From positions 3,102 through 67,101 of the forward strand of contig DATBMH010000069.1 of assembly GCA_036554945.1 (NCBI GenBank): 64,000 bases of DNA. The letters run 5' to 3'. Each line of letters opens with the position of its first letter. The first letter of the stretch is position 1. The position numbers and the translations under genes are program-made. This DNA comes from JACDAN01 sp036554945 (GTDB lineage: Bacteria > Actinomycetota > Thermoleophilia > Gaiellales > Gaiellaceae). Below are positions 15,321 through 23,372 of the stretch, piece by piece. The notes under the pieces were generated by a model. It did no database searches and was not told the DNA's origin. It saw only the letters and a program-made list of their open reading frames with translations.

Positions 15321-16051
15321 TCGACACGCACGCGCATCTGCACGCGTGCGCGGATCCGATCGACGAGCTGGTCGCACGAGCCCGTGACGCGGGCGTCGAC
15401 CGCATCCTCGAGGTGGGCGCGTGGCCGGGGACGTGGCCGCAGGTGGTCGAGTTCTGCGCCAGGACCGAGGGCGTCTTCCCGATCCTCGGAATCCACCCGC
15501 ACGAAGCCGGCGACGCCAACCCGACGCAGCTCGAGGCGCTGCGCGACCTCGACCCCGTCGCCGTCGGCGAAACCGGGCTCGACTACTACCGGGACTACGC
15601 GCCGCGCGAGGCCCAGCGCCAGCTCTTCCAGGCGCACCTCGCGCTTGCCGAGGAGCTCGGGAAGCCGGTCGTCATCCATTGCCGGGCGGCCGACGCGGAC
15701 GTGGCGCGCGCGCTCGGGGACTACGAGGGGACGGTGATCCTGCACTGCTTCTCGTCGCCGGGCCTCCTCGAGCCGGCGCTGGCGCGCGACTACTACGTCT
15801 CGTTCGCCGGCAACGTCACGTTCCCGAACGCGTACGACCTGCGGACGGCGGCGAGGGAGATCCCGGACGACCGGCTGCTCGCCGAGACGGACAGCCCGTA
15901 CCTTGCACCCCAGCCGCGGCGGGGGCGGCCGAACGAGCCCGCGAACGTCGTCCACACCGTCGCGGCCCTCGCGGAGCTTCGCGGCACCGACCCCGAGACG
16001 CTCGCGGCGCAGCTCGACCGCAACGCCGACGCGGCGTTCGGCCTCGCGTGA
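15317..16051 (+). CDS. tatD: TatD-family metal-dependent DNase
   Basis: 244 residues of TIM-barrel amidohydrolase type: IDTHAHLH (two His metal ligands), LGIHPHEA, AVGETGLDYYRDYAPREAQ, PVVIHCRAAD, VILHCFSSP and LAETDSPYLAPQPRRGRPNEPANV. TatD/YcfH proteins are Mg-dependent nucleases. GTG 15317 overlaps the metG stop by four bases (GTGA). It sits between metG and rsmA, a gene order widespread in bacteria. Confidence 0.95.
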   Translation: MIDTHAHLHACADPIDELVARARDAGVDRILEVGAWPGTWPQVVEFCARTEGVFPILGIHPHEAGDANPTQLEALRDLDPVAVGETGLDYYRDYAPREAQRQLFQAHLALAEELGKPVVIHCRAADADVARALGDYEGTVILHCFSSPGLLEPALARDYYVSFAGNVTFPNAYDLRTAAREIPDDRLLAETDSPYLAPQPRRGRPNEPANVVHTVAALAELRGTDPETLAAQLDRNADAAFGLA

Positions 16052-16836
16052 CCGAGCTCCCGACCCCGAGCAAGGAGCTCGGCCAGCACTTCCTCGTCGA
16101 CGAGAACATCGTCCGTGTGATCGGCCGGCTCTCGGATCTGAGCACCGGCGATGTCGTGCTCGAGATCGGCCCGGGCCAGGGCGTCCTGACGGCGTTCCTC
16201 GCCGAGCACGCCGGTCTCGTCCACGCGGTCGAGCTCGACCGGCGGCTCGAGCCGCATCTCGAGTCGCGGTTCGGCGAGGCGGAGAACGTGCGGCTCCACT
16301 TCGCCGACGCCCTCGACCTCGACCCTTCGGCGCTGGACCCGCCGCCGGCGAAGCTCGTCGCGAACCTGCCGTACAACGTCGCGACGCCGATCGTCGTCGA
16401 GAGCCTCGAGCGGCTTAAGACCGTGGACTTCTGGTGCGTGATGGTCCAGCGCGAGGTGGCGGACCGGTTCTTCGCCGAGCCGGGAACGAAGGCGTACGGC
16501 GCGGTGTCCGTCCTCATCCAGCTCGCGGCGGAGCGGACGGGGTCGCACCCGGTCTCCCGCGAGGTCTTCCGGCCGAGGCCCAACGTCGACTCGATGCTCG
16601 TCGCCTTCCGGCGACGCGAGACCGCGCCCCGCGTTCCCTGGCCGGAGCTCAAGCGCGTCGTGGAGGCGTCGTTCGCGCACCGGAGAAAGCGCCTCCCGAA
16701 CTCGCTCGAGCTGGCCGGGCTCGCCGACCGTGCCACGGCCGAAACGGCACTCGAGGCGATCGGCAAGCCGCCGTCCACGCGCGCCGAGGAGCTGACGCCG
16801 TCCGAGTTCGTCGACCTCGCCGAAGCCCTCGTGTGA
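16048..16836 (+). CDS. rsmA: 16S rRNA dimethyladenosine transferase
   Basis: 262 residues. KELGQHFLVDENIV at the N-terminus, SAM-binding VLEIGPGQGVLTAFLAE, acidic loop VELDRRLEPHL, catalytic NLPYN (residues about 110-114), VMVQREVADR and FRPRPNVDSMLVAF. RsmA/KsgA dimethylates A1518 and A1519 of 16S rRNA during 30S maturation. GTG 16048 overlaps the tatD stop by four bases. Confidence 0.97.
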   Translation: MTELPTPSKELGQHFLVDENIVRVIGRLSDLSTGDVVLEIGPGQGVLTAFLAEHAGLVHAVELDRRLEPHLESRFGEAENVRLHFADALDLDPSALDPPPAKLVANLPYNVATPIVVESLERLKTVDFWCVMVQREVADRFFAEPGTKAYGAVSVLIQLAAERTGSHPVSREVFRPRPNVDSMLVAFRRRETAPRVPWPELKRVVEASFAHRRKRLPNSLELAGLADRATAETALEAIGKPPSTRAEELTPSEFVDLAEALV

Positions 16837-17633
16837 CCGAGCTCCTCGCACCGGCCAAGCTGAACCTCGCCCTCGTCGTCGGGCCGCGGCGGCGCGACGG
16901 CATGCACGAGGTCGCGACCGTCCTCCAGCGGATCGGGCTGGCCGACACGCTCTCGCTCGAGCCTGCCCAGGCGCTCCTCGTCGAGGGCTTCCCCGAGGAC
17001 ACGCTTGTCCGCCGCGCCCTCGAGCTCGTCTCGACGCGCGCCGGCGTCGACCCGGCCTGGCGTGTGACGATCGAGAAGCGGATCCCGGTCGCCGCCGGCC
17101 TCGGGGGCGGCAGCTCGGACGCCGCGGCCGCACTGCGCCTCGCCAGCGACACGCTCGAGCGCCCGCTGGCCGACGGTGAGCTCCACGCGCTCGCGGCGGA
17201 GCTCGGCGCCGACGTCCCGTTCTTCCTGACCCGAGGGCCACAGCTCGGCGAGGCGGACGGGACCCGGCTGAGCCCGCTCGACCTCCCGCAGGACTACTGG
17301 ATCGTCCTCGTGCTCCCAGCCGGGGAACGAAAGGCCTCGACCGCGGCCGTGTACGAGGCGTTCGACCGGCGGAGCGGGCACGAGGGGTTCGAGCAACGCC
17401 GGGACGAGCTCCGGCGCGCAGTCGTCCTCGGCGACCTCGCTGCGCTGCCGGCGAACGACCTCGCGTCCTCGCCGCTCGCGGACGCGCTCCGCGAGCTGGG
17501 CGCGTTCCGCGCCGACGTCACCGGCGCCGGCCCGGTGGTCTACGGGCTCTTCGCCGAGGAGTCGGAGGCGGTCACCGCCGCCGCCGCGCTGCAGCGTCGA
17601 GGCGACGTCTGGGTGGCGACGACCGGGTGGTAG
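16833..17633 (+). CDS. ispE: 4-diphosphocytidyl-2-C-methyl-D-erythritol kinase
   Basis: 266 residues, GHMP kinase of the MEP isoprenoid pathway. APAKLNLALVVGPRRRDGMHEV (substrate Lys/Asn), ATP loop PVAAGLGGGSSDAAAAL, GADVPFFLTRG and the C-terminal VTGAGPVVYGLF. GTG 16833 overlaps the rsmA stop by four bases, finishing the metG-tatD-rsmA-ispE coupled operon. Confidence 0.96.
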   Translation: MTELLAPAKLNLALVVGPRRRDGMHEVATVLQRIGLADTLSLEPAQALLVEGFPEDTLVRRALELVSTRAGVDPAWRVTIEKRIPVAAGLGGGSSDAAAALRLASDTLERPLADGELHALAAELGADVPFFLTRGPQLGEADGTRLSPLDLPQDYWIVLVLPAGERKASTAAVYEAFDRRSGHEGFEQRRDELRRAVVLGDLAALPANDLASSPLADALRELGAFRADVTGAGPVVYGLFAEESEAVTAAAALQRRGDVWVATTGW

Positions 17634-17634
17634 C

Positions 17635-17997
17635 GTGGCGGCGGTGATCGAGCAGCCCGTCCTCGAGCACCGTTCGACCCGCGGCGGCCGCTGGCTCCGG
17701 CGCAACCGGACCACGTTTGCGGTGGTCATCGCGCTCGTCGAGGCGATCCTCCTCGTCGCAGGCGGGATCAACCGCCCGCTTGCGCTGGTGGTCGCCGTCG
17801 CGGTCATCGTCGGCTACCTCTGGCTCGGTCGGCAGTTGCGCCCGCAGGTCGCGCACGACGTCTTCTGGATCGCAGCGGTGTCGCAGGCGCTCGTCGCGCT
17901 CGTGCCGCTGCTCCTCGCAGTGCTGACGGCCCTCGCGGTCGTGGCGATCGCGGTGCTGGCCGTGGTCGCGCTCGTCGTCCTCTTCAGCCGCCGATAG
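17635..17997 (+). CDS. small membrane protein, three helices
   Basis: 120 residues: basic N-terminus (RSTRGGRWLRRNR), then hydrophobic segments TFAVVIALVEAILLVAGGI, LALVVAVAVIVGYLWLG and a long C-terminal block of Ala/Val/Leu after HDVFWIAAVSQALVALV. Function unknown. It begins two bases after the ispE stop with GTG, so it is probably the last gene of that operon. GC-rich hydrophobic composition could inflate an open frame, but the basic/hydrophobic layout is convincing. Confidence 0.7.
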   Translation: MAAVIEQPVLEHRSTRGGRWLRRNRTTFAVVIALVEAILLVAGGINRPLALVVAVAVIVGYLWLGRQLRPQVAHDVFWIAAVSQALVALVPLLLAVLTALAVVAIAVLAVVALVVLFSRR

Positions 17998-18027
17998 ACT
18001 CATTCCCTGGTCGGCACCAACCTCTTT

Positions 18028-18051
18028 TGGGGCGTAGCCAAGTGCTGAGGC
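18028..18051 (+). pseudogene. 5' fragment of a tRNA-Gln
   Basis: TGGGGCGTAGCCAAGTG plus seven more bases match the first 24 nt of the intact tRNA-Gln at 18157 in 22 of 24 positions (acceptor arm and D arm). The anticodon and T arms and the 3' acceptor strand CGCCCCA are missing, so it cannot fold as a tRNA. It looks like the scar of a tandem duplication or an integration/excision event. Confidence 0.75.
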
Positions 18052-18073
18052 GTCGCTTGCGATGCCGATTGGA

Positions 18074-18098
18074 GGCCCGGCGGCTTCGCCGGCGGGCC
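18074..18098 (+). terminator. strong GC hairpin downstream of ispE operon
   Basis: Arms GGCCCGGCGGC (18074-18084) and GCCGGCGGGCC (18088-18098) pair at 10 of 11 positions around a TTC loop. It may end the ispE-membrane protein transcript or fold within a transcript that includes the tRNA fragment. No T tract follows. Confidence 0.5.
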
Positions 18099-18156
18099 GT
18101 TGTTCGAAGCGTCACCACGCCGCTGGCAGACTTGATCTCGTTGGCCATCGAATCGG

Positions 18157-18230
18157 TGGGGCGTAGCCAAGTGGTAAGGCAGCGGGTTTTGGTCCCGCGA
18201 TCCCAGGTTCGAATCCTGGCGCCCCAGCCA
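18157..18230 (+). tRNA. tRNA-Gln (anticodon TTG)
   Basis: Acceptor stem TGGGGCG (18157-18163) pairs with CGCCCCA (18220-18226), discriminator G, and CCA encoded at 18228-18230. Anticodon stem GCGGG/CCCGC flanks loop TTTTGGT, giving anticodon TTG (UUG). T arm CCAGG-TTCGAAT-CCTGG is perfect. It lies immediately upstream of glmU, as in many Actinomycetota. Confidence 0.96.
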
Positions 18231-18244
18231 TTGCGCGAGAGCCC

Positions 18245-19597
18245 GTGAACGGATCGGAACTGGCAGCCGTCATTCTTGCGGGGGGCCTCGGCACGCGGAT
18301 GAAGTCGGCGACGCCGAAGCACCTCCATCCGCTGCTCGGCCGCCGCCTCGTCGACTGGGTCGTCGACGCGGCCCGCGGGCTCGACCCGGCGCGCCTCGTC
18401 GTGGTCACGTCACCCGACTTCGCCGACGCGTTCGACGGTGTCGACGTGGCCTTGCAGGAAACACCTAACGGGACCGGCGATGCGCTCGCCTCCGCGAAAG
18501 ACGCGCTCGGCGCGCACACCGGAGAGGTCCTGGTGCTCTCGGGCGACTCGCCGCTCCTACGGCCGGAGACCCTCGCCGACCTGCTCGCGACGCACCTGCA
18601 GGCGGAAGCGGCCGCCACCGTCCTCACGTTCCGGAAGGACGATCCCGGGAGCTACGGGCGGATCGTCCGCGGCGACGGCGGCGTCATCCAGGCCATCGTC
18701 GAGGCGACCGACGCGTCGCCGGAGCAGCTCGCGATCGACGAGGTCAACTCGTCGATCTACGTCTTTCGCGGGGAGGCGCTGTGGCCCGCGCTCGACCGGC
18801 TCGACCCGGCGAACGCCCAGGGCGAGCTCTACCTCACCGACGTCGTGCGGCTGCTGGCCGACGCCGGTGAGCGCGTCGTGGCACACGAGGCGGCCGACCC
18901 GAAGGAGCCCGAGGGCGTGAACACCCGCGTCGAGCTCGCCTTGGCGGCCGCGGCGCTGCGCGACCGGATCAACGAGGCGCACATGCTCGCCGGGGTCACG
19001 ATCGTCGATCCGGGGACGGCCTGGATCGAGCCCACGGTCGAGATCGAGCCGGACGCGGTGATCGGTCCGTTCACGGTTCTGAACGGCCAGACGCGCGTCG
19101 GCGAAGGTGCGAGCGTCGGCCCGCACGTGGTGGCCGTGGACGCTGTGATCGGCCCCCGTGCCCTGGTCGGTCCGTTCTGTTACCTTCGCCCCGGCACGGT
19201 TCTCGAGGCGGGCTCGAAGGCGGGCACATTCGTGGAGATCAAGAACTCGCGGGTGGGCGAGGGCACGAAGGTGCCCCACCTGTCCTATATCGGCGACGCC
19301 GACATCGGCGAGGCGACGAACATCGCCGCGGGCAACATCACCGTCAACTACCCGCACACGCCGGGGGAACCCAAGGGCCGCACGACGATCGGCAAGAACG
19401 TCAGGACCGGGGTCCAGAATTCGTTCGTTGCTCCGGTCGAGATTGGCGACGGTGCTTGGGTTGCGGCGGGATCGGTCATCACGAAAGACGTCCCGCCCGG
19501 CGCGCTCGCCGTCGCGCGTGCGCGGCAGGAAAACAAGGAGGGGTACGCCACCCGTGGAGCCGAGGGAACCGAAGGAGTCGCCGGTGACGACGACTGA
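18245..19597 (+). CDS. glmU: bifunctional UDP-GlcNAc pyrophosphorylase / glucosamine-1-P acetyltransferase
   Basis: 450 residues. N-terminal uridyltransferase: VILAGGLGTRMKSATPKHLHPL, QETPNGTGDALASAK, LVLSGDSPLL and EVNSSIYVF. C-terminal left-handed beta helix (from about 250) with catalytic KVPHLSYIGDADIG (His) and NIAAGNITVNY. GlmU makes UDP-GlcNAc for wall synthesis in two steps. The usual NYDGxxK loop is replaced by the longer NYPHTPGEPKGRTTIG, an insertion next to the acetyl-CoA/GlcN-1-P site. GTG start 14 nt after the tRNA; overlaps prs by 14 nt. Confidence 0.96.
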   Translation: MNGSELAAVILAGGLGTRMKSATPKHLHPLLGRRLVDWVVDAARGLDPARLVVVTSPDFADAFDGVDVALQETPNGTGDALASAKDALGAHTGEVLVLSGDSPLLRPETLADLLATHLQAEAAATVLTFRKDDPGSYGRIVRGDGGVIQAIVEATDASPEQLAIDEVNSSIYVFRGEALWPALDRLDPANAQGELYLTDVVRLLADAGERVVAHEAADPKEPEGVNTRVELALAAAALRDRINEAHMLAGVTIVDPGTAWIEPTVEIEPDAVIGPFTVLNGQTRVGEGASVGPHVVAVDAVIGPRALVGPFCYLRPGTVLEAGSKAGTFVEIKNSRVGEGTKVPHLSYIGDADIGEATNIAAGNITVNYPHTPGEPKGRTTIGKNVRTGVQNSFVAPVEIGDGAWVAAGSVITKDVPPGALAVARARQENKEGYATRGAEGTEGVAGDDD

Positions 19598-20645
19598 GCT
19601 CGCCCCGCTGCCCGGCCTCGAGGCGCCCGCGACGCAGGCGACCCCCAAGCCGCAGAACTGGCTCGAGCGCGGGCCGTCCAAGCGGCTGATGCTCGTGTCG
19701 GGCCGGTCCCATCCGGACCTCGCCGAGGACATCGCCGGCAAGCTCGGCGTCAACCTCAGCCCGGTCGAGCTGAAGACGTTCGCGAACGGCGAGGTCTACT
19801 GCCGGTACGAGGAGTCGGTGCGCGGGGCCGACCTCTTCATCGTCCAGTCGTGCGCCGGCGTCGGGAAGGTCAACGCGTACCTCTGGGAGCTCCTGGAGAT
19901 GATCAACGCGGCGAAGCTCGCGTCCGTGAAGCGGGTCACCGCGGTGATGCCCTGGTTCCCGTACTCGCGGCAGGACAAGAAGTCGGCTCCGCGCGAGCCG
20001 ATCACGGCGAAGCTCCTCGCGGACGCGCTCGAACGGGCTGCCGGGGTCGACCGCGTGCTCACGATGGACCTGCACACGGGTCAGATCCAGGGCTTCTTCA
20101 CGATCCCCGTCGACCACATGACGGCGCTGCCGCTCTTCGCGCAGTACTTCCGTGACAAGGGGCTCTCGGGCGACAAGGTCGTCTCGGTCTCGCCGGACGC
20201 CGGCCGCGCCAAGCTCGCGCGCCGATTCGGCCAGATGCTCGAGGCCGACCTGGCGATCATGAACAAGACCCGGCCGGCCCACGACCAGGCGTCGATCACC
20301 GAGGTCATCGGCGACGTCCGCGGGAAGATCGCGCTGATGGGCGACGACATGATCCTCACCGGCGGCACGCTCCTTGCCGGCGCGAAGGCGCTGCGGGAGA
20401 ACGGCGCGAAGGAGGTCTACGTCTTCGCGACCCACGGGCACTTCGTCGGCGATGCGCTCGAGAAGCTCACCGACGCCGACGTCACCGAGATCGTCGTGAC
20501 GGACACGGTGCCGCTCAGCCCTCTCGAGCGGCCGGCCAAGCTGACGGTGCTCCCGGTGTCGGGCCTGCTCGCCGACACGATCATGAACGTCTTCGCCGAC
20601 GAGTCCGTCTCGGCAGTCTTCCAGGGCGCGAATCAGCTCTTCTAG
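19584..20645 (+). CDS. prs: ribose-phosphate pyrophosphokinase
   Basis: 353 residues: about 35-residue N-terminal extension, then LMLVSGRSHPDLAEDIAGKLG, KTFANGEVYCRYEESVRG, MPWFPYSRQDKKSAPREPITAKLLADAL, MDLHTGQIQGFF, VSPDAGRAKLARRFG and the PRPP loop MGDDMILTGGTLLAGAKAL. Prs makes PRPP from ribose 5-phosphate and ATP for nucleotide and amino acid synthesis. GTG 19584 is fixed by AAGGAG at 19571-19576; longer in-frame starts lie deep inside glmU. Confidence 0.96.
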   Translation: MTTTELAPLPGLEAPATQATPKPQNWLERGPSKRLMLVSGRSHPDLAEDIAGKLGVNLSPVELKTFANGEVYCRYEESVRGADLFIVQSCAGVGKVNAYLWELLEMINAAKLASVKRVTAVMPWFPYSRQDKKSAPREPITAKLLADALERAAGVDRVLTMDLHTGQIQGFFTIPVDHMTALPLFAQYFRDKGLSGDKVVSVSPDAGRAKLARRFGQMLEADLAIMNKTRPAHDQASITEVIGDVRGKIALMGDDMILTGGTLLAGAKALRENGAKEVYVFATHGHFVGDALEKLTDADVTEIVVTDTVPLSPLERPAKLTVLPVSGLLADTIMNVFADESVSAVFQGANQLF

Positions 20646-20652
20646 GTCCCGG

Positions 20653-22224
20653 CTGCTCTCGGGCGGGGCCGTCGCTGCGCTCTGCGGGTTCCTGCTGTAC
20701 CGGATCGCGCCCGACGTCGTCGGCAAGCCGCTGTACGAGGACGAAGCGGTCGCAGGGCTGATCTCGGTTCGCCCGGTCGGCGAGCTGCTCGACACCGTGA
20801 TGCTCGACCGGGGAGGCGCGCCGTTGCACTTCCTCCTCGCGCACGGCGTCTTCCGCTTCGAGGCGAGCGCCGACGCGCTGCGGTGGCTGTCAGTCGTCTG
20901 CGCCGTGGCGGCCGTGCCGCTCTGCTTCGACCTCGGGCGGCGGCTGGGCGGGACGGCTGCCGGGCTCGTCACGGCCGCTGTGGCCGCCTCGTCGACCGCG
21001 CTCGCCGTCTACGGGAGCTTCGGGCGGATGTACGCCCTGTTCGTGTTCGTCGCGGCCCTGGCGGCCGACCTCTTCGTGCGGGCGGTGCAGGCGCGCAGCG
21101 CCGGCGCGATCGCCGCTGCAGCCGCGGCGGCCTGGCTCCTGCCGGCGGTGCATCCCTACGGCGCGATCCCGGCGCTCGTCGAGCTGGTGATCGCGGCCGT
21201 CCTGTGGCGCAGGCGGGCGTGGCCGTTCGGTGTCGCCGCGGTCGCGGCCCTGCCGTTCCTGCTCGCCGATCTGCGCCTCGCGGGCCGGTCCGACGTGGGG
21301 GAGGGCGGGCGCGCCCTCGCCACGCCGGCAGACGCTTGGGACGAGCTCGTCGCCGCGGTCTCCGCTTTCGGCGGCGGCGACGGGATCCTCCTGGTCGTGC
21401 TCGCGGCACTGGCGGTAGCCGGCCTCGTCGCGCTCTTCCGGAAAGAGCCGGCCGTCGCCGTGTTGGCGGTCTCGTTCTGCGCCCTGCCGCTCCTCTTCGT
21501 GGTGATCCCGGCCGGGTCGCAGCCCGACCTCTCGCCGCGGCACCTGTTCTTCGGCCTGCCGCTCTGGGCCGCGGCGATCGGCGTCGGCGCGACCTCGGTC
21601 CCTGCGCAGCTGCGGCCCGCCGCCGCCGCGGTGGTCGTCCTGCTCGCCCTTCTCGCGCCGCCGAGCGCGCTTCGCGACCCGCGGGAGCTCGGCCTCCTGC
21701 CGACCGAGACCGCTGAGCTGATACGCGCGGGCGAGGAGGACCTGCTCGTCCCGTACGCGACCCCGTTCCTCGCGGAGCTCGAGGGTGTGCACGGCGCACT
21801 CGCCCTTCCGCAGGGGCCGGGCAAGGAGATCGTCGAGACGCTGAAGCACGCCGAGGAGCCGATCGGCGCCGTCCATGTCGCGCTTCCGCGCGAGGAGTGG
21901 GCGGTCGAGACGGTCCGAGGGCCGTTCACGCGGGATGAGGCTGTGCTCGCGGCGGCGCAGACCGTCGCAACCGCGCCGCATCCGCCCGCCCTCGACTGGT
22001 GGTACGAGCTCGTCGCGCGAGGGCTGCGCGACGCGGTCTCCCGCTACACTGCCGCGCCGTGGCAGGAGAACGAGTCAGGCTGGAAGTCGCCGAGCGCGAG
22101 TCGCGTGGCTCGGCGGAATCGCGGCGGCTGCGCAGGCAGGGGCTCATCCCCGGCGTCCTCTACGGGCGCGGGAAGACGCCCCATGCGATCTGCGTGCCCG
22201 AGCGCGAGCTTCGGCGCGTCCTGA
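20653..22224 (+). CDS. polytopic GT-C type glycosyltransferase/mannosyltransferase-like protein, no canonical start codon
   Basis: Many hydrophobic segments; PLYEDEAVAGLI near the N-terminus resembles the catalytic acidic loop of GT-C (PMT/ArnT/PIG-V-like) enzymes that use lipid-linked sugars, and LSPRHLFFGLPLW recalls the same group. The conserved loop lies upstream of the first available GTG/ATG (20794/20797), and no ATG, GTG or TTG exists between the previous in-frame stop (20584) and there. CTG at 20653, eight bases after the prs stop, is the best candidate. The frame also runs 166 nt into rplY; the true C-terminus is probably near the rplY start. Sugar unknown. Confidence 0.6.
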   Translation: MLSGGAVAALCGFLLYRIAPDVVGKPLYEDEAVAGLISVRPVGELLDTVMLDRGGAPLHFLLAHGVFRFEASADALRWLSVVCAVAAVPLCFDLGRRLGGTAAGLVTAAVAASSTALAVYGSFGRMYALFVFVAALAADLFVRAVQARSAGAIAAAAAAAWLLPAVHPYGAIPALVELVIAAVLWRRRAWPFGVAAVAALPFLLADLRLAGRSDVGEGGRALATPADAWDELVAAVSAFGGGDGILLVVLAALAVAGLVALFRKEPAVAVLAVSFCALPLLFVVIPAGSQPDLSPRHLFFGLPLWAAAIGVGATSVPAQLRPAAAAVVVLLALLAPPSALRDPRELGLLPTETAELIRAGEEDLLVPYATPFLAELEGVHGALALPQGPGKEIVETLKHAEEPIGAVHVALPREEWAVETVRGPFTRDEAVLAAAQTVATAPHPPALDWWYELVARGLRDAVSRYTAAPWQENESGWKSPSASRVARRNRGGCAGRGSSPASSTGAGRRPMRSACPSASFGAS

Positions 22225-22775
22225 CCGGCCCGTCGGGCCTGCACGCGATCCTCGACGTCGTGCTCGAGGGCCAGAAGACGACGCACGCGTCGATCCTCAA
22301 GGACTACCAGCAGGACGTGATCACGGGCCGCATCGCTCACATCGACCTCCAGGAGGTCCGCCTCGACCAGCCGATCCACGCGCAGGTCGTGATCGAGCTC
22401 GTCGGCGAGTCCCAGGGGACGAAGGAGGGCGGCGTGCTCTCGCAGGTCACCCGCGAGATCAACGTCGAGGCGCTGCCGCTCGAGATCCCCGACCGGATCG
22501 AGGTCGACGTGACGGCGATGAACATCGGCGACACGCTCCGCCTCGCCGACGTCGCCAAGCAGGACGGCGTGACGTTCCTCGACGATCCCGAGGAGACCGT
22601 CCTCGCCACGGTGACCGTGCCGACGCAGATCGTCGAGCCCGAGCCCGAGGAAGAGGAGCTCGAGGAGGGCGAGGAGCTCGCCGAGGGCGAGGAAGCGCCC
22701 GAGGGCGCTGCCGAGGGCGAGGAGCCGGCCGAGGGCGAGGGCGAGGCTCCGCCCGAAGAATCCGCCGAGGGCTAG
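22059..22775 (+). CDS. rplY: 50S ribosomal protein L25/CTC family
   Basis: 238 residues. N-terminal 5S-rRNA-binding L25 domain (ERESRGSAESRRLRRQG, LIPGVLYGRGKTPHAI, VLEGQKTTHASILKDYQQD, IAHIDLQEVRL) followed by the TL5/CTC beta domain and a 45-residue Glu/Gly-rich acidic tail (EEEELEEGEELAEGEEAPEG). GTG 22059 follows TACACT (22045-22050) by eight bases, so it has a leaderless promoter inside the preceding gene. Standard neighbour of prs and pth. Confidence 0.95.
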   Translation: MAGERVRLEVAERESRGSAESRRLRRQGLIPGVLYGRGKTPHAICVPERELRRVLTGPSGLHAILDVVLEGQKTTHASILKDYQQDVITGRIAHIDLQEVRLDQPIHAQVVIELVGESQGTKEGGVLSQVTREINVEALPLEIPDRIEVDVTAMNIGDTLRLADVAKQDGVTFLDDPEETVLATVTVPTQIVEPEPEEEELEEGEELAEGEEAPEGAAEGEEPAEGEGEAPPEESAEG

Positions 22776-23369
22776 ATGCGTCTGCTTCGTCGGGGCGAGC
22801 GCGCCTCGACGCTCGACCTCCTCGTCGCCGGCCTCGGGAACCCGGGGCGCGAGTACGCACGCACGCGGCACAACGTCGGCTGGCTCGTCCTCGACGAGCT
22901 GGCGCGCCGGCGGGACGCCTCGTTCCGCGGGAAGTTCTCCGGCCAGCTCTCGGAGCTGCGCCTCGAGGAGCTGAAGCTCGCGCTGCTGAAGCCGGAGACG
23001 TACATGAACGAGTCGGGCCGGTCGATCGGCGCCGCCCGCAAGTTCTTCAAGGTCGATCCCGCCGACCTGCTCGTCGTCCACGACGACGTCGATCTCGAGC
23101 CGGGTCGCCTGCAAGCGAGGCTGGGCGGCGGGCTTGCCGGTCACAACGGGCTGCGGTCGATCGCACAGGCGCTCGGGACCAACGACTTCCTCCGCCTGCG
23201 CATCGGCGTCGGGCGGCCCGGGCGCGGTGACCGGCGCAGCGTCGCCGACTACGTCCTCGACGACTTCGAGCCGGAGATCGATGTCGAGGAGCTGATCGGG
23301 CGATCGGCGGATGCGGTCGAGACGATGGCCCTGGACGGCCTCGAGGAGGCGCAGCGCCGGTACAACTAG
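22776..23369 (+). CDS. pth: peptidyl-tRNA hydrolase
   Basis: 197 residues. LLVAGLGNPGREYARTRHNVG contains the conserved Asn and catalytic His; LLKPETYMNESG, VVHDDVDLEPGRLQ (catalytic Asp) and GGGLAGHNGLRSI complete the site. Pth releases tRNA from peptidyl-tRNA that drops off ribosomes. The ATG follows the rplY TAG with no gap. Confidence 0.97.
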   Translation: MRLLRRGERASTLDLLVAGLGNPGREYARTRHNVGWLVLDELARRRDASFRGKFSGQLSELRLEELKLALLKPETYMNESGRSIGAARKFFKVDPADLLVVHDDVDLEPGRLQARLGGGLAGHNGLRSIAQALGTNDFLRLRIGVGRPGRGDRRSVADYVLDDFEPEIDVEELIGRSADAVETMALDGLEEAQRRYN

Positions 23370-23372
23370 GGC

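Noticed and set aside
22044..23144. Minus-strand open frame across rplY and pth
   Set aside because: Low-complexity Leu/Arg/Gly composition complementary to two well-identified genes.
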